Below, in pieces: positions 1 to 10,006 of a stretch of 64,000 nucleotides of DNA. Source of the DNA: an uncultured Poribacteria bacterium. GTDB taxonomy: Bacteria; Poribacteria; WGA-4E; WGA-3G. The DNA is taken from positions 4,046,835 to 4,110,834 of the forward strand of contig OX638352.1 in the NCBI GenBank assembly GCA_951813545.1. The letters run 5' to 3'. The notes beneath the pieces are model-generated. The model made no database searches and was not told the DNA's origin. It was given only the letters and a program-made list of their open reading frames with translations. Every line of letters starts with the position of its first letter. Within the stretch, counting starts at the first letter, position 1. The position numbers and the translations under genes were made by a program.

Positions 1-579
1 TCTGAAAGTTCCGTCGGTCTCGTTGAACTCCGTGTCGGGCTTATTCCGGGAGGTGGTGGCACTAAGGAAATGGCATTCCGGTGCTTGCGCGGACAAACAC
101 TGCCTGCACCGATTCAGGATCTGTTTCCGTCCGTTAATAAGGCTTTTGATACGATTCGCGAATCCAAGGTTTCACAAAACGCTGCAGAAGCAGTGGAACT
201 GGGTTACCTCCGTCATACAGATGCTGTCTCATTAAACCAAGAAACACATTTTGAGGATGCTAAGCAGCTGGTCCTTGCAATGCACGAAGCAGGGTATTCT
301 CCATCCAAACCGCAACAGATATTTGTGCTCGGTGAAGAGGGAATCGCTCGTCTCAATCTACAAACACATCTCCTTCGGCAAGCGGGTACTATTGACGACT
401 ATACGCAGTACCTCGCCAATCAATTGGCTTACGTCCTCTGTGGCGGCACACTTTCGGCACCACAATTCGTCACCGAACAGCATCTGCTAGACTTGGAGCA
501 TGAGGTATTTCTTAGTCTTTGCGGAAAGCAAGAAACGCATGCAAGGATAGAAGCAACGCTCCAGAGGAGTAAAAAGTAA
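1..579 (+). CDS. fadN: 3-hydroxyacyl-CoA dehydrogenase / enoyl-CoA hydratase, C-terminal part (cut by window start)
   Basis: The reading frame is open from base 1, so the gene starts outside the window. The first residues (GLVELRVGLIPGGGGTKEM) match the crotonase-type hydratase segment that follows the dehydrogenase domains in FadN-type fusions. The end of the protein (LAYVLCGGTLSAP, then EQHLLDLEHEVFLSL) matches the known C-terminus of Bacillus FadN. The enzyme would hydrate enoyl-CoA and oxidise 3-hydroxyacyl-CoA in fatty-acid beta-oxidation. Its stop overlaps the start of the thiolase gene by one base, the same gene order as fadN-fadA in Bacillus. The N-terminal NAD-binding region is not visible. 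Confidence 0.9.
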   Translation, partial: SESSVGLVELRVGLIPGGGGTKEMAFRCLRGQTLPAPIQDLFPSVNKAFDTIRESKVSQNAAEAVELGYLRHTDAVSLNQETHFEDAKQLVLAMHEAGYSPSKPQQIFVLGEEGIARLNLQTHLLRQAGTIDDYTQYLANQLAYVLCGGTLSAPQFVTEQHLLDLEHEVFLSLCGKQETHARIEATLQRSKK

Positions 580-1775
580 TGCGAACGACACCGGACGTGG
601 TTATCGTATCTGCAGTGCGCACAGCTGTAGGAAGAGCCGGAAGAGGAACACTGAGAAACACACGACCAGACGAACTCGCTGCTGCTGCCCTACGCGGTGT
701 GGTTAAGAGACTCCCAGAACTTGACTTGGACACCATAGATGATGTTATTATTGGATGCGCTACACATGAGGGAGCACAAGGTTACAACATCGCCAGAATC
801 GCGAGTTTACGCGCGGGGTTTCCTGTTTCCGTACCTGCTCTTACGATCAATCGGTTCTGTGCATCCGGTTTAGAGACAATAACTATGGGTGCTGAGCAGA
901 TTCGGTCTGGACGCGCCGATGTGGTTATTGCTGGCGGTGTAGAGAGTATGAGTCAAGTGCCGTTCGGCGTTAACCTCTCGCCGAACCCTGCGCTTATAGA
1001 GCACGCACCGGATGCCTACCTCAGCATGGGATTAACTGCTGAAAATCTGGTGCGAAAATACAGTATATCTCGCACTGCGCAAGACGCTTATGCGTATGAA
1101 AGCCATCGCAAGGCGATTTCCGCAATTGATACAGACAAGTTTCAGGAAGAAATCGTGCCGCTGACGGTAGAGGAAACGCATCTCAATTCGGAAGGTGCTT
1201 CTGAAACTAATAGTTCTGTCTTTGATACGGATGAAGGACCGCGCCGAGATACATCGCCAGAAGCGTTGGCATCTCTGAAACCTGTTTTTCACGTAGATGG
1301 AACTGTAACCGCTGGCAACGCTTCCCAAATGAGCGATGGTGCCGCCGCTGTTGTTCTCATGTCTGAGGCGGGCGCGGAGGCGGAAGGTTACGAACCCTTG
1401 GCTCGTTTTGTCAGTTACGCGACGGCAGGTGTTTCTCCCGAAATCATGGGAATCGGACCTGTGCCTGCAATCCCTAAATCCCTCGCGTCCGCAGGGTTAA
1501 CATTAGCAGATATAGACGTTATAGAACTCAATGAAGCGTTTGCTGTGCAAGCCCTTGCCGTAATTGAAGAGGCGCAGTTGCCACCCGAAAAAGTAAATGT
1601 TAATGGTGGTGCAGTCGCCTTGGGACATCCGCTCGGTTGCACTGGCACAAAACTCACCGTGAGCCTGATTAATGAAATGCGTAGGCAAAATCACCGATAC
1701 GGTATGGTGACGATGTGTGTCGGCGGTGGTATGGGTGCCGCTGGAATTTTCAGCCTTGCCCCAAGCAAAGAATAA
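579..1775 (+). CDS. fadA: Acetyl-CoA C-acyltransferase (thiolase)
   Basis: This 398-residue protein has all thiolase landmarks: nucleophilic Cys94 in NRFCASG, His350 in ALGHPLGCTG, and the second catalytic Cys380 in CVGGGMGAAG. It would release acetyl-CoA from 3-ketoacyl-CoA, the last step of the beta-oxidation cycle. The start codon overlaps the upstream fadN stop (TAATG) and a GAGGAG ribosome site lies about ten bases upstream, so the two are translationally coupled. The length is normal for the family. An acetoacetyl-CoA thiolase role is possible, but the fadN neighbour favours fatty-acid breakdown. Confidence 0.95.
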   Translation: MRTTPDVVIVSAVRTAVGRAGRGTLRNTRPDELAAAALRGVVKRLPELDLDTIDDVIIGCATHEGAQGYNIARIASLRAGFPVSVPALTINRFCASGLETITMGAEQIRSGRADVVIAGGVESMSQVPFGVNLSPNPALIEHAPDAYLSMGLTAENLVRKYSISRTAQDAYAYESHRKAISAIDTDKFQEEIVPLTVEETHLNSEGASETNSSVFDTDEGPRRDTSPEALASLKPVFHVDGTVTAGNASQMSDGAAAVVLMSEAGAEAEGYEPLARFVSYATAGVSPEIMGIGPVPAIPKSLASAGLTLADIDVIELNEAFAVQALAVIEEAQLPPEKVNVNGGAVALGHPLGCTGTKLTVSLINEMRRQNHRYGMVTMCVGGGMGAAGIFSLAPSKE

Positions 1776-1884
1776 CTCAGATATTAAAATGAAAGAATGT
1801 AGTTACCTTACGGATATACAGAATTACATCAAAGACCAGATTGACCTGTAAAGTCAATCAGCACGGAGGACCATAGTTAAAAAT

Positions 1885-2901
1885 ATGCAAACGCATGTCT
1901 ATCTCTCCATAGCAGGAGAAAACAGAATCGCCATTTACACATTTGATGTATCTAATGGCGACATTGAACTTCAGGAAAACATCAACGTTACGGGTTCTCC
2001 AGGTCCCTTAGCACTCTCACCGTGTGGTAACTACCTGTATGCCGGGCTGCGTTCCAGTCGAGAAATCGCCAGTTACCGTATTGACGAAGAGACAAAACAC
2101 CTCTCACACTTGCGGACAGTCCAGTTAGACGCGGATACATGTTATATTACGCCAGACAAAACCGGTAATTTTCTGCTCTCCGCCTATTACGGTGCTGGTA
2201 AGGTTACTGTGCATACAATCGGCGACGATAAAACCGTTGAAGGTGAACCGCTTCACACTGTCGAAACCGACATACATGCCCACTGCATTGAAACGGATGC
2301 CTCAAATCGGTTTGCTTTTGTTCCACACACTGTCCCTCGAAACGCTATCTATCAGTTCCATTTCAATGAAAAGACAGGCACGCTCACACAGAATATTATA
2401 GGGAATCTCAATCCGGGTGCCCCGATTGGACCTCGGCATTTCTGCTTTCATCCGAGCAAACCGATCCTCTATTTCTCAAACGAAAATGGTTCAAGTGTTT
2501 CAGCGTACACGCTTCAAGAAGGAGGAGACCACCCCGGAATCTTAGTAGACTTACAGCCCGATCTCTCTACGCTCCCCGCAGATTTTGAGGCGGATAATAC
2601 TTGCGCTCAAATTCATATCGATCCACACGGACAATTTCTCTATGTCTCCAATCGCGGGCACGATAGCATCGCAGGATTCGCAATTGACGAAGAGAGCGGC
2701 GCATTAACTGCCATCGGGCATCAGTTGACCGAACCTACCCCACGCGTTTTCAATATTGACGGAACCGGCAATTACCTCTTTGTCGGGGGTCAGGGTTCCG
2801 GAAGACTCGCTACCTACCGTATCAATCGGGAAAGTGGTGGCTTATCACCGCTCGCAAATCAGACAATCGGAGAAAGCCCAATGTGGGTGCTTTTTATTTA
2901 A
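1885..2901 (+). CDS. Lactonase-family seven-bladed beta-propeller protein
   Basis: This 338-residue protein has repeated blades of the type SPCGNYLYAGLR, TPDKTGNFLLSAYYG, HPSKPILYFSNE and DPHGQFLYVSNRG. This pattern is typical of the YbhE/Pgl 6-phosphogluconolactonase family. No signal peptide is visible, so it is probably cytoplasmic. A GGAGGA site lies at 1866-1870, somewhat far (about 14 bases) from the ATG. The tmk gene begins 11 bases after its stop, suggesting co-transcription. The family includes lactonases and proteins of unknown substrate, so the exact reaction is inferred only. The gap 1776-1884 shows no other gene. Confidence 0.8.
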   Translation: MQTHVYLSIAGENRIAIYTFDVSNGDIELQENINVTGSPGPLALSPCGNYLYAGLRSSREIASYRIDEETKHLSHLRTVQLDADTCYITPDKTGNFLLSAYYGAGKVTVHTIGDDKTVEGEPLHTVETDIHAHCIETDASNRFAFVPHTVPRNAIYQFHFNEKTGTLTQNIIGNLNPGAPIGPRHFCFHPSKPILYFSNENGSSVSAYTLQEGGDHPGILVDLQPDLSTLPADFEADNTCAQIHIDPHGQFLYVSNRGHDSIAGFAIDEESGALTAIGHQLTEPTPRVFNIDGTGNYLFVGGQGSGRLATYRINRESGGLSPLANQTIGESPMWVLFI

Positions 2902-2912
2902 AAAGAGGAAAT

Positions 2913-3530
2913 ATGGCACGACGCGGAATTTTTATTACATTTGAAGGTATAGAAGGAGCAGGTAAGACTACGCAATCACAACGCTTGGCAACTGCTCTGG
3001 GACCGAAGAAAGTTGTACTCACCCGTGAACCTGGCGGCACCCGCATTGCTGAACGGATTCGCGACCTCTTTCTAACATCAGACGGAATAACACCGATGAC
3101 AGAGTTGTTGCTGATAGCTGCCGCACGCACACAACACGTCAACGAACTCATACGTCCCGCATTACACGCGAAGCGAACCGTCATCTGTGATAGGTTTATT
3201 GATGCTACTGTGGCTTATCAAGGCTATCGCGGGGGCATCGACCTTGGGTTTATTCACCAATTAAATCGCATTGCTACTGACGGCTTGACCCCTGATATCA
3301 CCTTTGTCCTCGATCTGTCCCCAGAGATAGGACTATCACGCCAACAGCAAGGCGGCGTACACCGCGACCGTTTAGACAGAGAGTCGTTGGAATCTCATCA
3401 GAAGGTTCGCGAGGGATACCTATCCGTCGCGAAAGCGAACCCACATCGTATCAAACTTATAGACGCTACACAGTCTCCAGATGCTGTCCACGCTGCGATT
3501 TTAGCTGAATATCAAGATTACGTATGGTAA
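2913..3530 (+). CDS. tmk: Thymidylate kinase
   Basis: This 205-residue protein phosphorylates dTMP to dTDP for DNA synthesis. The P-loop GIEGAGKTT lies at residues 12-20, the DR motif in DRFIDATVAYQGYRGG, and an Arg-rich lid in GGVHRDRLDRES. The ATG at 2913 was preferred over an in-frame GTG at 2883 because AAGAGGA lies just upstream and the protein then starts right before the first beta strand. It precedes holB, a tmk-holB pairing seen in many bacteria. Confidence 0.95.
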   Translation: MARRGIFITFEGIEGAGKTTQSQRLATALGPKKVVLTREPGGTRIAERIRDLFLTSDGITPMTELLLIAAARTQHVNELIRPALHAKRTVICDRFIDATVAYQGYRGGIDLGFIHQLNRIATDGLTPDITFVLDLSPEIGLSRQQQGGVHRDRLDRESLESHQKVREGYLSVAKANPHRIKLIDATQSPDAVHAAILAEYQDYVW

Positions 3531-3650
3531 CGATGAAACTCTTGTAAAGTGTGCGAAAGTTATCAAGTCTGTAAAGTTGAAAGAGGCTTCTGGTGCAATA
3601 ACAACTTTAGATCACTTCACAACTTTCTTATTTCCCTCTTGGAAGGAAAA

Positions 3651-4610
3651 ATGCAAAATCCAATCATTGGACACCAACAAATTATTGAACAACTCCAGCG
3701 AACTGTAGCATCGGAGCGTATTGCGGGTGCGTACCTTTTTGTTGGACCAACGGGTATTGGAAAGGAAACGGTCGCTCGGCATTTTGCACAACTGATCTTC
3801 TGCCAACAAGAAGCACAACCACCAATAGTATGCGGAACATGTCTCGCCTGCCGAAAGGTAGATTCTGGGAACCACCCCGATCTACAGTTCATCCGACCTG
3901 AAGGGAGTCTGCTGAAAATCGGACAAATTCGAGAGTTGCAGAAACAGATTATCTATGAACCTCTTGAGGCGAGTCGGAAGGTTTATATCTTGACAGACGC
4001 GGAACGGATGAATCCAGAGGCTGAGAACTGCTTACTCAAGACGCTGGAGGAACCACCTGCCTCCTCCGTTTTGATTTTGCTCACATCAAATCTCCAAGCA
4101 TTGCTCGCAACCACGCGTTCCCGATGCCAAATTCTCCAATTCCACCCGATGCCGACACAAGCGTTAGCCGAAATCTTAGTGAATAAGTTTTCAGCCACAC
4201 CAGAGCAAGCAACGATACTTGCAATTGCAGCGGACGGGGCAATCGGAAAAGCACTCACGCAACTTGAAAAAGGGAACGTACACACTGAAATCGTCCCAGA
4301 AGTCCTCAAGGAGACAAATCTATTAGCTGCTTTCAGACTTGCTGAAAACTTCAAGGATAACCCAGAGACTTTAAGTGAGTTAGTGACGTGGTATCGTGAT
4401 TTGCTCTTTTTACAACAAGGCGCGCCCAGCGAACTTATAACACACATCCACTCCCTTGACGAACTCCGAGCGATTGTTCCGCGCTATTCTCGGCTGCGCA
4501 TACAGCAAGCCATCCAGACTATCTTTGACACCAAATCTCTCCTTGACAACACAAATACGAATGCTACCTTGGCTTTAGAAGTAATGTGTTTAAAATTGCT
4601 CAAATATTAA
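3651..4610 (+). CDS. holB: DNA polymerase III delta-prime subunit
   Basis: This 319-residue clamp-loader AAA+ protein has an intact Walker A (GPTGIGKE, residues 32-39), a four-cysteine zinc module (C51, C61, C64, C67) and an SRC motif (TTRSRCQ). It would help load the sliding clamp with the tau/gamma and delta subunits. The ATG at 3651 has GGAAGGA eight bases upstream and begins with the usual delta-prime opening IIGHQQIIEQL. A longer open frame from 3549 adds unrelated residues and was not used. The gene follows tmk after a 120-base gap. Confidence 0.92.
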   Translation: MQNPIIGHQQIIEQLQRTVASERIAGAYLFVGPTGIGKETVARHFAQLIFCQQEAQPPIVCGTCLACRKVDSGNHPDLQFIRPEGSLLKIGQIRELQKQIIYEPLEASRKVYILTDAERMNPEAENCLLKTLEEPPASSVLILLTSNLQALLATTRSRCQILQFHPMPTQALAEILVNKFSATPEQATILAIAADGAIGKALTQLEKGNVHTEIVPEVLKETNLLAAFRLAENFKDNPETLSELVTWYRDLLFLQQGAPSELITHIHSLDELRAIVPRYSRLRIQQAIQTIFDTKSLLDNTNTNATLALEVMCLKLLKY

Positions 4611-4692
4611 GGTAGCAGGTTTGTATGAGTGCTCTTCATCGCACGCCAAATACCGGCAACTGTATATCCTTATAATTAGCGAAAAAACCCAG

Positions 4693-4721
4693 TTGACAAA
4701 CGGGCTTTCTCGTGGTATAAT
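4693..4721 (+). promoter_or_regulatory. Sigma70-type promoter for metG
   Basis: TTGACA at 4693-4698 and TATAAT at 4716-4721 are separated by 17 bases, an exact consensus. It lies about 60 bases before the metG start codon, in the gap after holB, so metG and the nuclease gene behind it probably form their own transcript. Confidence 0.85.
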
Positions 4722-4780
4722 TTCTTAACAAATGAGTCAATGCTGACTGAATGGGAGTCCCGATAACTGAAGGAAATACA

Positions 4781-6676
4781 ATGAGTACATTTTACGTCAC
4801 CACGCCCATCTACTATCCCAACAGTGAACCGCACGCCGGAAACGCCTATACGACTATTGCCGCTGATGTCTTAGCGCGATATCACCGTCTCAAAGACGAT
4901 GAAGTCTGCTTTCTTACCGGCGTTGATGAACATGCTGCCAATGTGTATAATGCTGCGAAAGAGGAAGGACTCTCACCACAAGCTTACTGCGATAAGATCG
5001 CACCAACGTTTGTTAAGCTGTGGGAACGGCTCAACATCTCGCATGACATCTTTTTCCGTACAACCAGCGATTTACACAAGCGCGGCGCGCAAAAATTTCT
5101 TAATGTACTTTATGACAACGGTGATGTTTATAAAGGTAAGTACGAAGGGTATTACTGTCTCTCATGTGAGGAGTTCTTTTCAGAAAAAGAACTAACGGAC
5201 GAAAAAATCTGTCCTGTTCATAAGCTGCAACTGCAATGGTTGGAAGAGGAGAATTATTTTTTTAGACTCTCCAAGTATCAAGATCGCTTACTCGCGCATA
5301 TCCATGAGAATCCGGATTTCGTCTACCCCGCAGCTCGGCGCAATGAGTTATTAAACTTTCTGGAATCTGGATTACAAGATGTAAGTATTTCCCGTGCTTC
5401 CCTATCATGGGGAATTCCGTTCCCGTTCGATCCGGAGCATATTATCTACATCTGGATAGAGGCTTTAAGTAATTATATTACTGCCCTCGGTTATGAAACA
5501 AATAGTGAACATTATCAAACCTTTTGGCCCGCTGATGTGCACATGATGGGAAAAGACATCACCCGTTTTCACGCCCTGCTTTGGCCTGCAATGCTGATGG
5601 CTGCGAACTTACCACTTCCTAAACATATCGTCGGGCACGGTTGGTTGACGAAGGATGGCGAAGCATTGAGCAAAACACGGGGCATCTTCATTGATATGGA
5701 TGGCGATATCGACACTTATGGTGTCGATGCGTTCCGTTATTACCTCCTGCGCGAATTTAGCTTTGGGAATGATGGTGATTACCGTCCTGCTCGTTTGCAC
5801 GCACGCTACAACGCTGATCTCGCGAACGATCTCGGCAACCTGCTCAATCGAGTTCTCGGTTTAGTGAATAAGAACTTTGAAGGGATTCCTGCGCCGACAA
5901 CGCCAGGGGAATTCGACGATGAAATCGAAGCGATGGCGCAGACCACTATTGATCAATTAGACGCGCATATAAGCGCGTTCGCGTTCGATGCTGCGTTAGA
6001 AACTATCTGGGAGTTTGTGCGGCGCATCAATCGATACGTCCAACAGACGCAGGTCTGGACACTCGCGAAGCCGGAGACGAAACCCAGAATGGGCACCATC
6101 CTTTACAATAGTTTAGAGGCATTGCGGTTCATCTCTGTGCTGATTTCGCCGTTTGTTCCGGACACCGCTGAAAAGATTCAGAAACAAATCGGTTTGCAGG
6201 AATTTGATACCGTTGCAGAATGGGGACGTTTACCTGTAAAACTAACGGTCAGCAGAGGTGAACCCATTTTCCCACGTATTGATACCAAACAGCAGAAACA
6301 GCCGCAACCGAAAGCAGCAGCCGAACCAAAACAGAAGAAAAAAGAAAAAACAACCGACTTGGTTTCCTTCACCGATTTCCAAAAGTTGGATCTTCGGGTC
6401 GCACGTATCCTCGCTGCCGAACCGATTGAAGGAGCCGACCGACTTCTCAAATTGCAGGTTGACCTCGGCACTGAAAAACGGCAAGTGGTCGCTGGAATTG
6501 CCGAACACTATACGCCAGAAGCATTGATAGGGAAACAGGTCATCGTCGTCGTGAATTTAGAACCTGCCACCATCCGCAACGTTGAGTCACACGGTATGAT
6601 TCTCGCAGGAAGCGGGGACTCCGTAGTCTTAGCAACCCTCGAAACAGAGATGCCCCTCGGCACACAGGTCAGGTAG
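4781..6676 (+). CDS. metG: Methionyl-tRNA synthetase with C-terminal tRNA-binding domain
   Basis: This 631-residue class I synthetase charges tRNA-Met. Its HIGH motif is HAGN (residues 18-21, after PNSEP) and its KMSKS equivalent is GEALSKTRG near residue 295. A metal site is suggested by CLSCEEF and CPVH near residue 130. After a Lys/Gln-rich linker, residues from about 530 form the EMAP/Trbp111 tRNA-binding domain (FQKLDLRVARI, then VNLEPATIRNVESHGMIL). The ATG at 4781 has AAGGA upstream; the frame extends to 4751 but without a ribosome site. Confidence 0.95.
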   Translation: MSTFYVTTPIYYPNSEPHAGNAYTTIAADVLARYHRLKDDEVCFLTGVDEHAANVYNAAKEEGLSPQAYCDKIAPTFVKLWERLNISHDIFFRTTSDLHKRGAQKFLNVLYDNGDVYKGKYEGYYCLSCEEFFSEKELTDEKICPVHKLQLQWLEEENYFFRLSKYQDRLLAHIHENPDFVYPAARRNELLNFLESGLQDVSISRASLSWGIPFPFDPEHIIYIWIEALSNYITALGYETNSEHYQTFWPADVHMMGKDITRFHALLWPAMLMAANLPLPKHIVGHGWLTKDGEALSKTRGIFIDMDGDIDTYGVDAFRYYLLREFSFGNDGDYRPARLHARYNADLANDLGNLLNRVLGLVNKNFEGIPAPTTPGEFDDEIEAMAQTTIDQLDAHISAFAFDAALETIWEFVRRINRYVQQTQVWTLAKPETKPRMGTILYNSLEALRFISVLISPFVPDTAEKIQKQIGLQEFDTVAEWGRLPVKLTVSRGEPIFPRIDTKQQKQPQPKAAAEPKQKKKEKTTDLVSFTDFQKLDLRVARILAAEPIEGADRLLKLQVDLGTEKRQVVAGIAEHYTPEALIGKQVIVVVNLEPATIRNVESHGMILAGSGDSVVLATLETEMPLGTQVR

Positions 6677-6710
6677 TAGGCATACGCCGTGTGCTGTGCC
6701 AAGCGACAAG

Positions 6711-9700
6711 ATGCCAGATATAGAAAACACCCTTAAAACCCGCATTGAAAACGACAAGGCGGATACCTTTGTCGTCATCGTCCCGACCGACGCCGCTCGT
6801 TTGAAACGCCAGCGCGAATTGGTCGATTATCACCCCAACCGGGCAGTTGCCGATTTGCGCGTGTATAACATTGAAAATTTCGTGCAGCGGTTATACACCC
6901 AAGTCCGCCCGTCGAGACAGCACATCTCGCAAGGACTTCAAACCCTCTGGTTCCACGAGATAGCGAATAATACTGATACCTACCGTTATGAAGCGTTCCG
7001 ACCAAGCCAAGACATTTCGGTGCCGGATAGTACACTCTCCCTCATCGCAGACACAATTAACCGCCTCAGAGAACGCGGCGAGACACCCCAGAACATCATA
7101 AGAGACAATCCAACTCGGATTGACCTCGCGCACATTTATAGTGATTATGAAGCGAAACTTGAGGACCGCTGGATTGATGAACAGGGTAGACACCTGCACC
7201 TTGCTAACAATTTTGATCCAAGGTTTATGAGGAACGCATTTCCTCGAGTCAATCTTGTTGTTGTTGAAGGCTTCACTGTGCTTTCGCAAGCTGACATCAA
7301 AATCTTGACGCGCATTGCCCGGATGTCTAATATAGAGATGTGGTTCCGTACCGACTGTGTCGAAGAAAATGAAAATCTCTATAAAAATATTACCAAACTC
7401 GTCTCGCAATTTAAAGCCATAGATGTCCAAATTGATACCACCTATGAGCGTGAACCCAGTCTGCACCAACACTTCGCGAATAACCTGTTTTGCTCGGATA
7501 CTGCTCGGATAACTTCGGTTCCGAATTCCGATATGGAATCGCAGATTACGTTGTTAGAACCAGCCGACCGTTCCGAAGAGGTGGAGCAGATCGCACACCA
7601 GATCCAAAAACATGTCTCAGAAGGCACCTGTCAACTCAGTGACATCTGCGTTGCCTATTATAATGTAGGATATTATCAACAGCGAATTGCCGAAACTTTT
7701 CCGGCTTACGGTATTCCTTATTCGCTTGTTGAAAGCGTACCCTTAACAAAGTCAGAGGTCATCAAAGCGATCTTTTCTCGTCTTTCATCGCGGCGAGTTC
7801 CGTTAGGCGATGTCTATTTTGGCACATCTTGCAAGCCAAAACTTGCTATAGAAAAGCCTGATGTCGAGCCTGCATCGCACACACGTCTGTTTCAACCTAT
7901 GGAGTTTCAGGCGTATGTTGGTGGCTTGCTTGCAGATGGCGCGGTTGTCCAGCACATTCTAAATCCTATGTTCGGACAGAACCGGAAAATTGTTGAAGGA
8001 GAGGTCGAGGCATATCGCCAATTCAATAGGATTGTCAAGGAACTTTGTGAAGTATTAAAATGGGAAGGAAATGAGATTGATTTCCTTGACAACTATATCG
8101 AAAAACTCTACTACATTGCAAGACATACAAATTATCAAAACAGAGCGACAGCAAACGGAGAGACTGTCAGGATTGTTCAACTCGGTGAGCTTAGAAGCTT
8201 GGAATTTGATACCGTCTTTTTAGGTGATTTTGTAGAGGGTAGGTTTCCAGAAAATTATCGTCCAGATCCATTACTACCAGAAACCCCTTATCGGACCGAG
8301 GATGAGCAACTGCACGATAATCGATTTATGTTCTATCGAGTCCTCAAGTCTTTTCGCAAGCGACTCTACCTGCTTGTCCCGAAACGTGAACGCGAATCGG
8401 AGTTAATACCTTCTCCATTCCTTACACAATTAAAGAAAGTCACCGACGTGAGAGAGATGAAAGTTAAGGATCCTTCACAGGGCAGCGTATCAGGTTTTCT
8501 CAGCACATACGGCGAGCATATATGGACAGCGGATACACCTTCCAATACGGAATTTCCGGATGCGTTAGTGAACATGCGTCCGCTTATAAATCATGTCGTC
8601 GCGGTTGAAAGGAGTCGTGAGAAAACGCATGAATGTTTGGCTTATGAGGGGATATTAACAGCTGAAGAGCTCTCTGCCCAAAGCCAAACACGGTTGGAAA
8701 ATCGACGGCAGAGGGTTTATTCTGTTACAGAATTGGAAACTTACGCGAAGTGCCCGTTTCAGTATTTTGTTGATGGTGTTTTGAGGTTCCGTGTTGAAGA
8801 AGACGAGATAGAGGATGAGTTATCCAGCCTCGAAAGAGGGTCATTGCTTCATGATGTTCTCCGCGCATTCTACAACAGTCGCCGCGAACAAGGATATCCG
8901 AGTATTGGACAATGTAGCGTGGAGGTCTATGAAGACGCGAAAAAGCAATTAGATGAAATATTAAATACCAAATCTGAGGAACACCGCAGCCAACGCACTA
9001 AGACACCTATCGGCGAAGGTAATCTCTTTTGGGAAATGGATATAGAGAAACTTCGTGTTGCTGTGCATAAATGGCTTGAAGCGGAACGCACCTATGATTT
9101 ACCTGCTATTCCGTACTACTTTGAAATTAACTTCGGTCAATCGGGTGATTCGGCGGATTCTGAACTCAGTTGTCCAAAACCAATCCGCATCGGTGACGTG
9201 CACATGAAAGGCAAAATTGACCGCATTGATCTTGGAAACGGTGCCTTTAATGTTGTTGACTATAAAACTGGCAGCTCCACAATTAGAATGCCGGAGATTC
9301 TTAACGGACGGAGTCTCCAACTCCCAATCTACCTTCAGATCGCCGAGAAACTGCTAAACGGGGATGACGCAGCACGGATAGACTCGGCAGCAGGGCTCTA
9401 TCATAAAATCAGGCTGGACCAATGTACAGTTGAACTCGGTATCGGAAAGGAGTCCCTGAACGACGTTGCCTACAGTGCCTACAACGGGACTGCTTGGAAA
9501 TCGGTAGGTTCCAGAAGCGGTCAGTTGTTAGAGAATGAACTTTTTGACGAGCGGCTCGCCCGGACCCGCGGCTATGTTCAACAGTACGTTGACAGTATCT
9601 CTAAGGGGAAATTTCCTCTCATCACACGCGTCAAGACATTTGTAAAGCCTGAAGAAGATACTGAACAGGATAACTTTGTAGAGCCTGAAGAATACGGTTT

Positions 9701-9830
9701 TGTAAAGACTGAGAAAGATGGCGATAAGCCTGTTGAACCTAGTAATAAAACACAACCTTGTAGTTACTGTAATTATAAACGTGTCTGCCGTGTTGGCGTA
9801 ATCTCTGAAGCAAATCAATCAGACGACTAA
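6711..9830 (+). CDS. AddB-like PD-(D/E)XK nuclease / inactivated-helicase protein
   Basis: The protein is about 1039 residues. The C-terminal part is a RecB-type nuclease: YAKCPFQYF (first cluster cysteine, about residue 682), GKIDRIDLG, VVDYKTGS (catalytic Asp and Lys, about 848), then CSYCNYKRVC (about 1015), the iron-sulfur staple of AddB. FLGDFVEGRFPE in the middle is a UvrD-fold motif seen in AddB. The N-terminus begins at the FVVIVPTD strand and lacks the GxSGSGKT Walker A that normally opens AddB. No AddA/RecB helicase gene is adjacent. The likely role is double-strand break processing. The ATG at 6711 or a GTG at 6696 could be the start; neither has a clear ribosome site. An acidic insertion with imperfect repeats (FVKPEED, FVEPEEYG, FVKTEKDG) sits before the last cysteines. 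Confidence 0.8.
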   Translation: MPDIENTLKTRIENDKADTFVVIVPTDAARLKRQRELVDYHPNRAVADLRVYNIENFVQRLYTQVRPSRQHISQGLQTLWFHEIANNTDTYRYEAFRPSQDISVPDSTLSLIADTINRLRERGETPQNIIRDNPTRIDLAHIYSDYEAKLEDRWIDEQGRHLHLANNFDPRFMRNAFPRVNLVVVEGFTVLSQADIKILTRIARMSNIEMWFRTDCVEENENLYKNITKLVSQFKAIDVQIDTTYEREPSLHQHFANNLFCSDTARITSVPNSDMESQITLLEPADRSEEVEQIAHQIQKHVSEGTCQLSDICVAYYNVGYYQQRIAETFPAYGIPYSLVESVPLTKSEVIKAIFSRLSSRRVPLGDVYFGTSCKPKLAIEKPDVEPASHTRLFQPMEFQAYVGGLLADGAVVQHILNPMFGQNRKIVEGEVEAYRQFNRIVKELCEVLKWEGNEIDFLDNYIEKLYYIARHTNYQNRATANGETVRIVQLGELRSLEFDTVFLGDFVEGRFPENYRPDPLLPETPYRTEDEQLHDNRFMFYRVLKSFRKRLYLLVPKRERESELIPSPFLTQLKKVTDVREMKVKDPSQGSVSGFLSTYGEHIWTADTPSNTEFPDALVNMRPLINHVVAVERSREKTHECLAYEGILTAEELSAQSQTRLENRRQRVYSVTELETYAKCPFQYFVDGVLRFRVEEDEIEDELSSLERGSLLHDVLRAFYNSRREQGYPSIGQCSVEVYEDAKKQLDEILNTKSEEHRSQRTKTPIGEGNLFWEMDIEKLRVAVHKWLEAERTYDLPAIPYYFEINFGQSGDSADSELSCPKPIRIGDVHMKGKIDRIDLGNGAFNVVDYKTGSSTIRMPEILNGRSLQLPIYLQIAEKLLNGDDAARIDSAAGLYHKIRLDQCTVELGIGKESLNDVAYSAYNGTAWKSVGSRSGQLLENELFDERLARTRGYVQQYVDSISKGKFPLITRVKTFVKPEEDTEQDNFVEPEEYGFVKTEKDGDKPVEPSNKTQPCSYCNYKRVCRVGVISEANQSDD

Positions 9831-9885
9831 TTCCCTTTTACGATCTCCTCTGGTTAAACTTGAAACCCCACCCTTCAGAAAAAAC

Positions 9886-9914
9886 TTGCACACTTCCGAC
9901 AAATCTGTTATACT
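9886..9914 (+). promoter_or_regulatory. Promoter for sodA
   Basis: TTGCAC at 9886-9891 and TATACT at 9909-9914 have a 17-base spacer, and TG one base before the -10 gives an extended -10. It lies about 95 bases before the sodA start. Confidence 0.75.
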
Positions 9915-10006
9915 CTCTTAGATTTTTTAATTACATTGCTTGCACGCCCCTTAGCGCGCAACTTGCAAACGCATGTTAGAAAAATAAAATAGGAGGCTAT
10001 TTTTAA

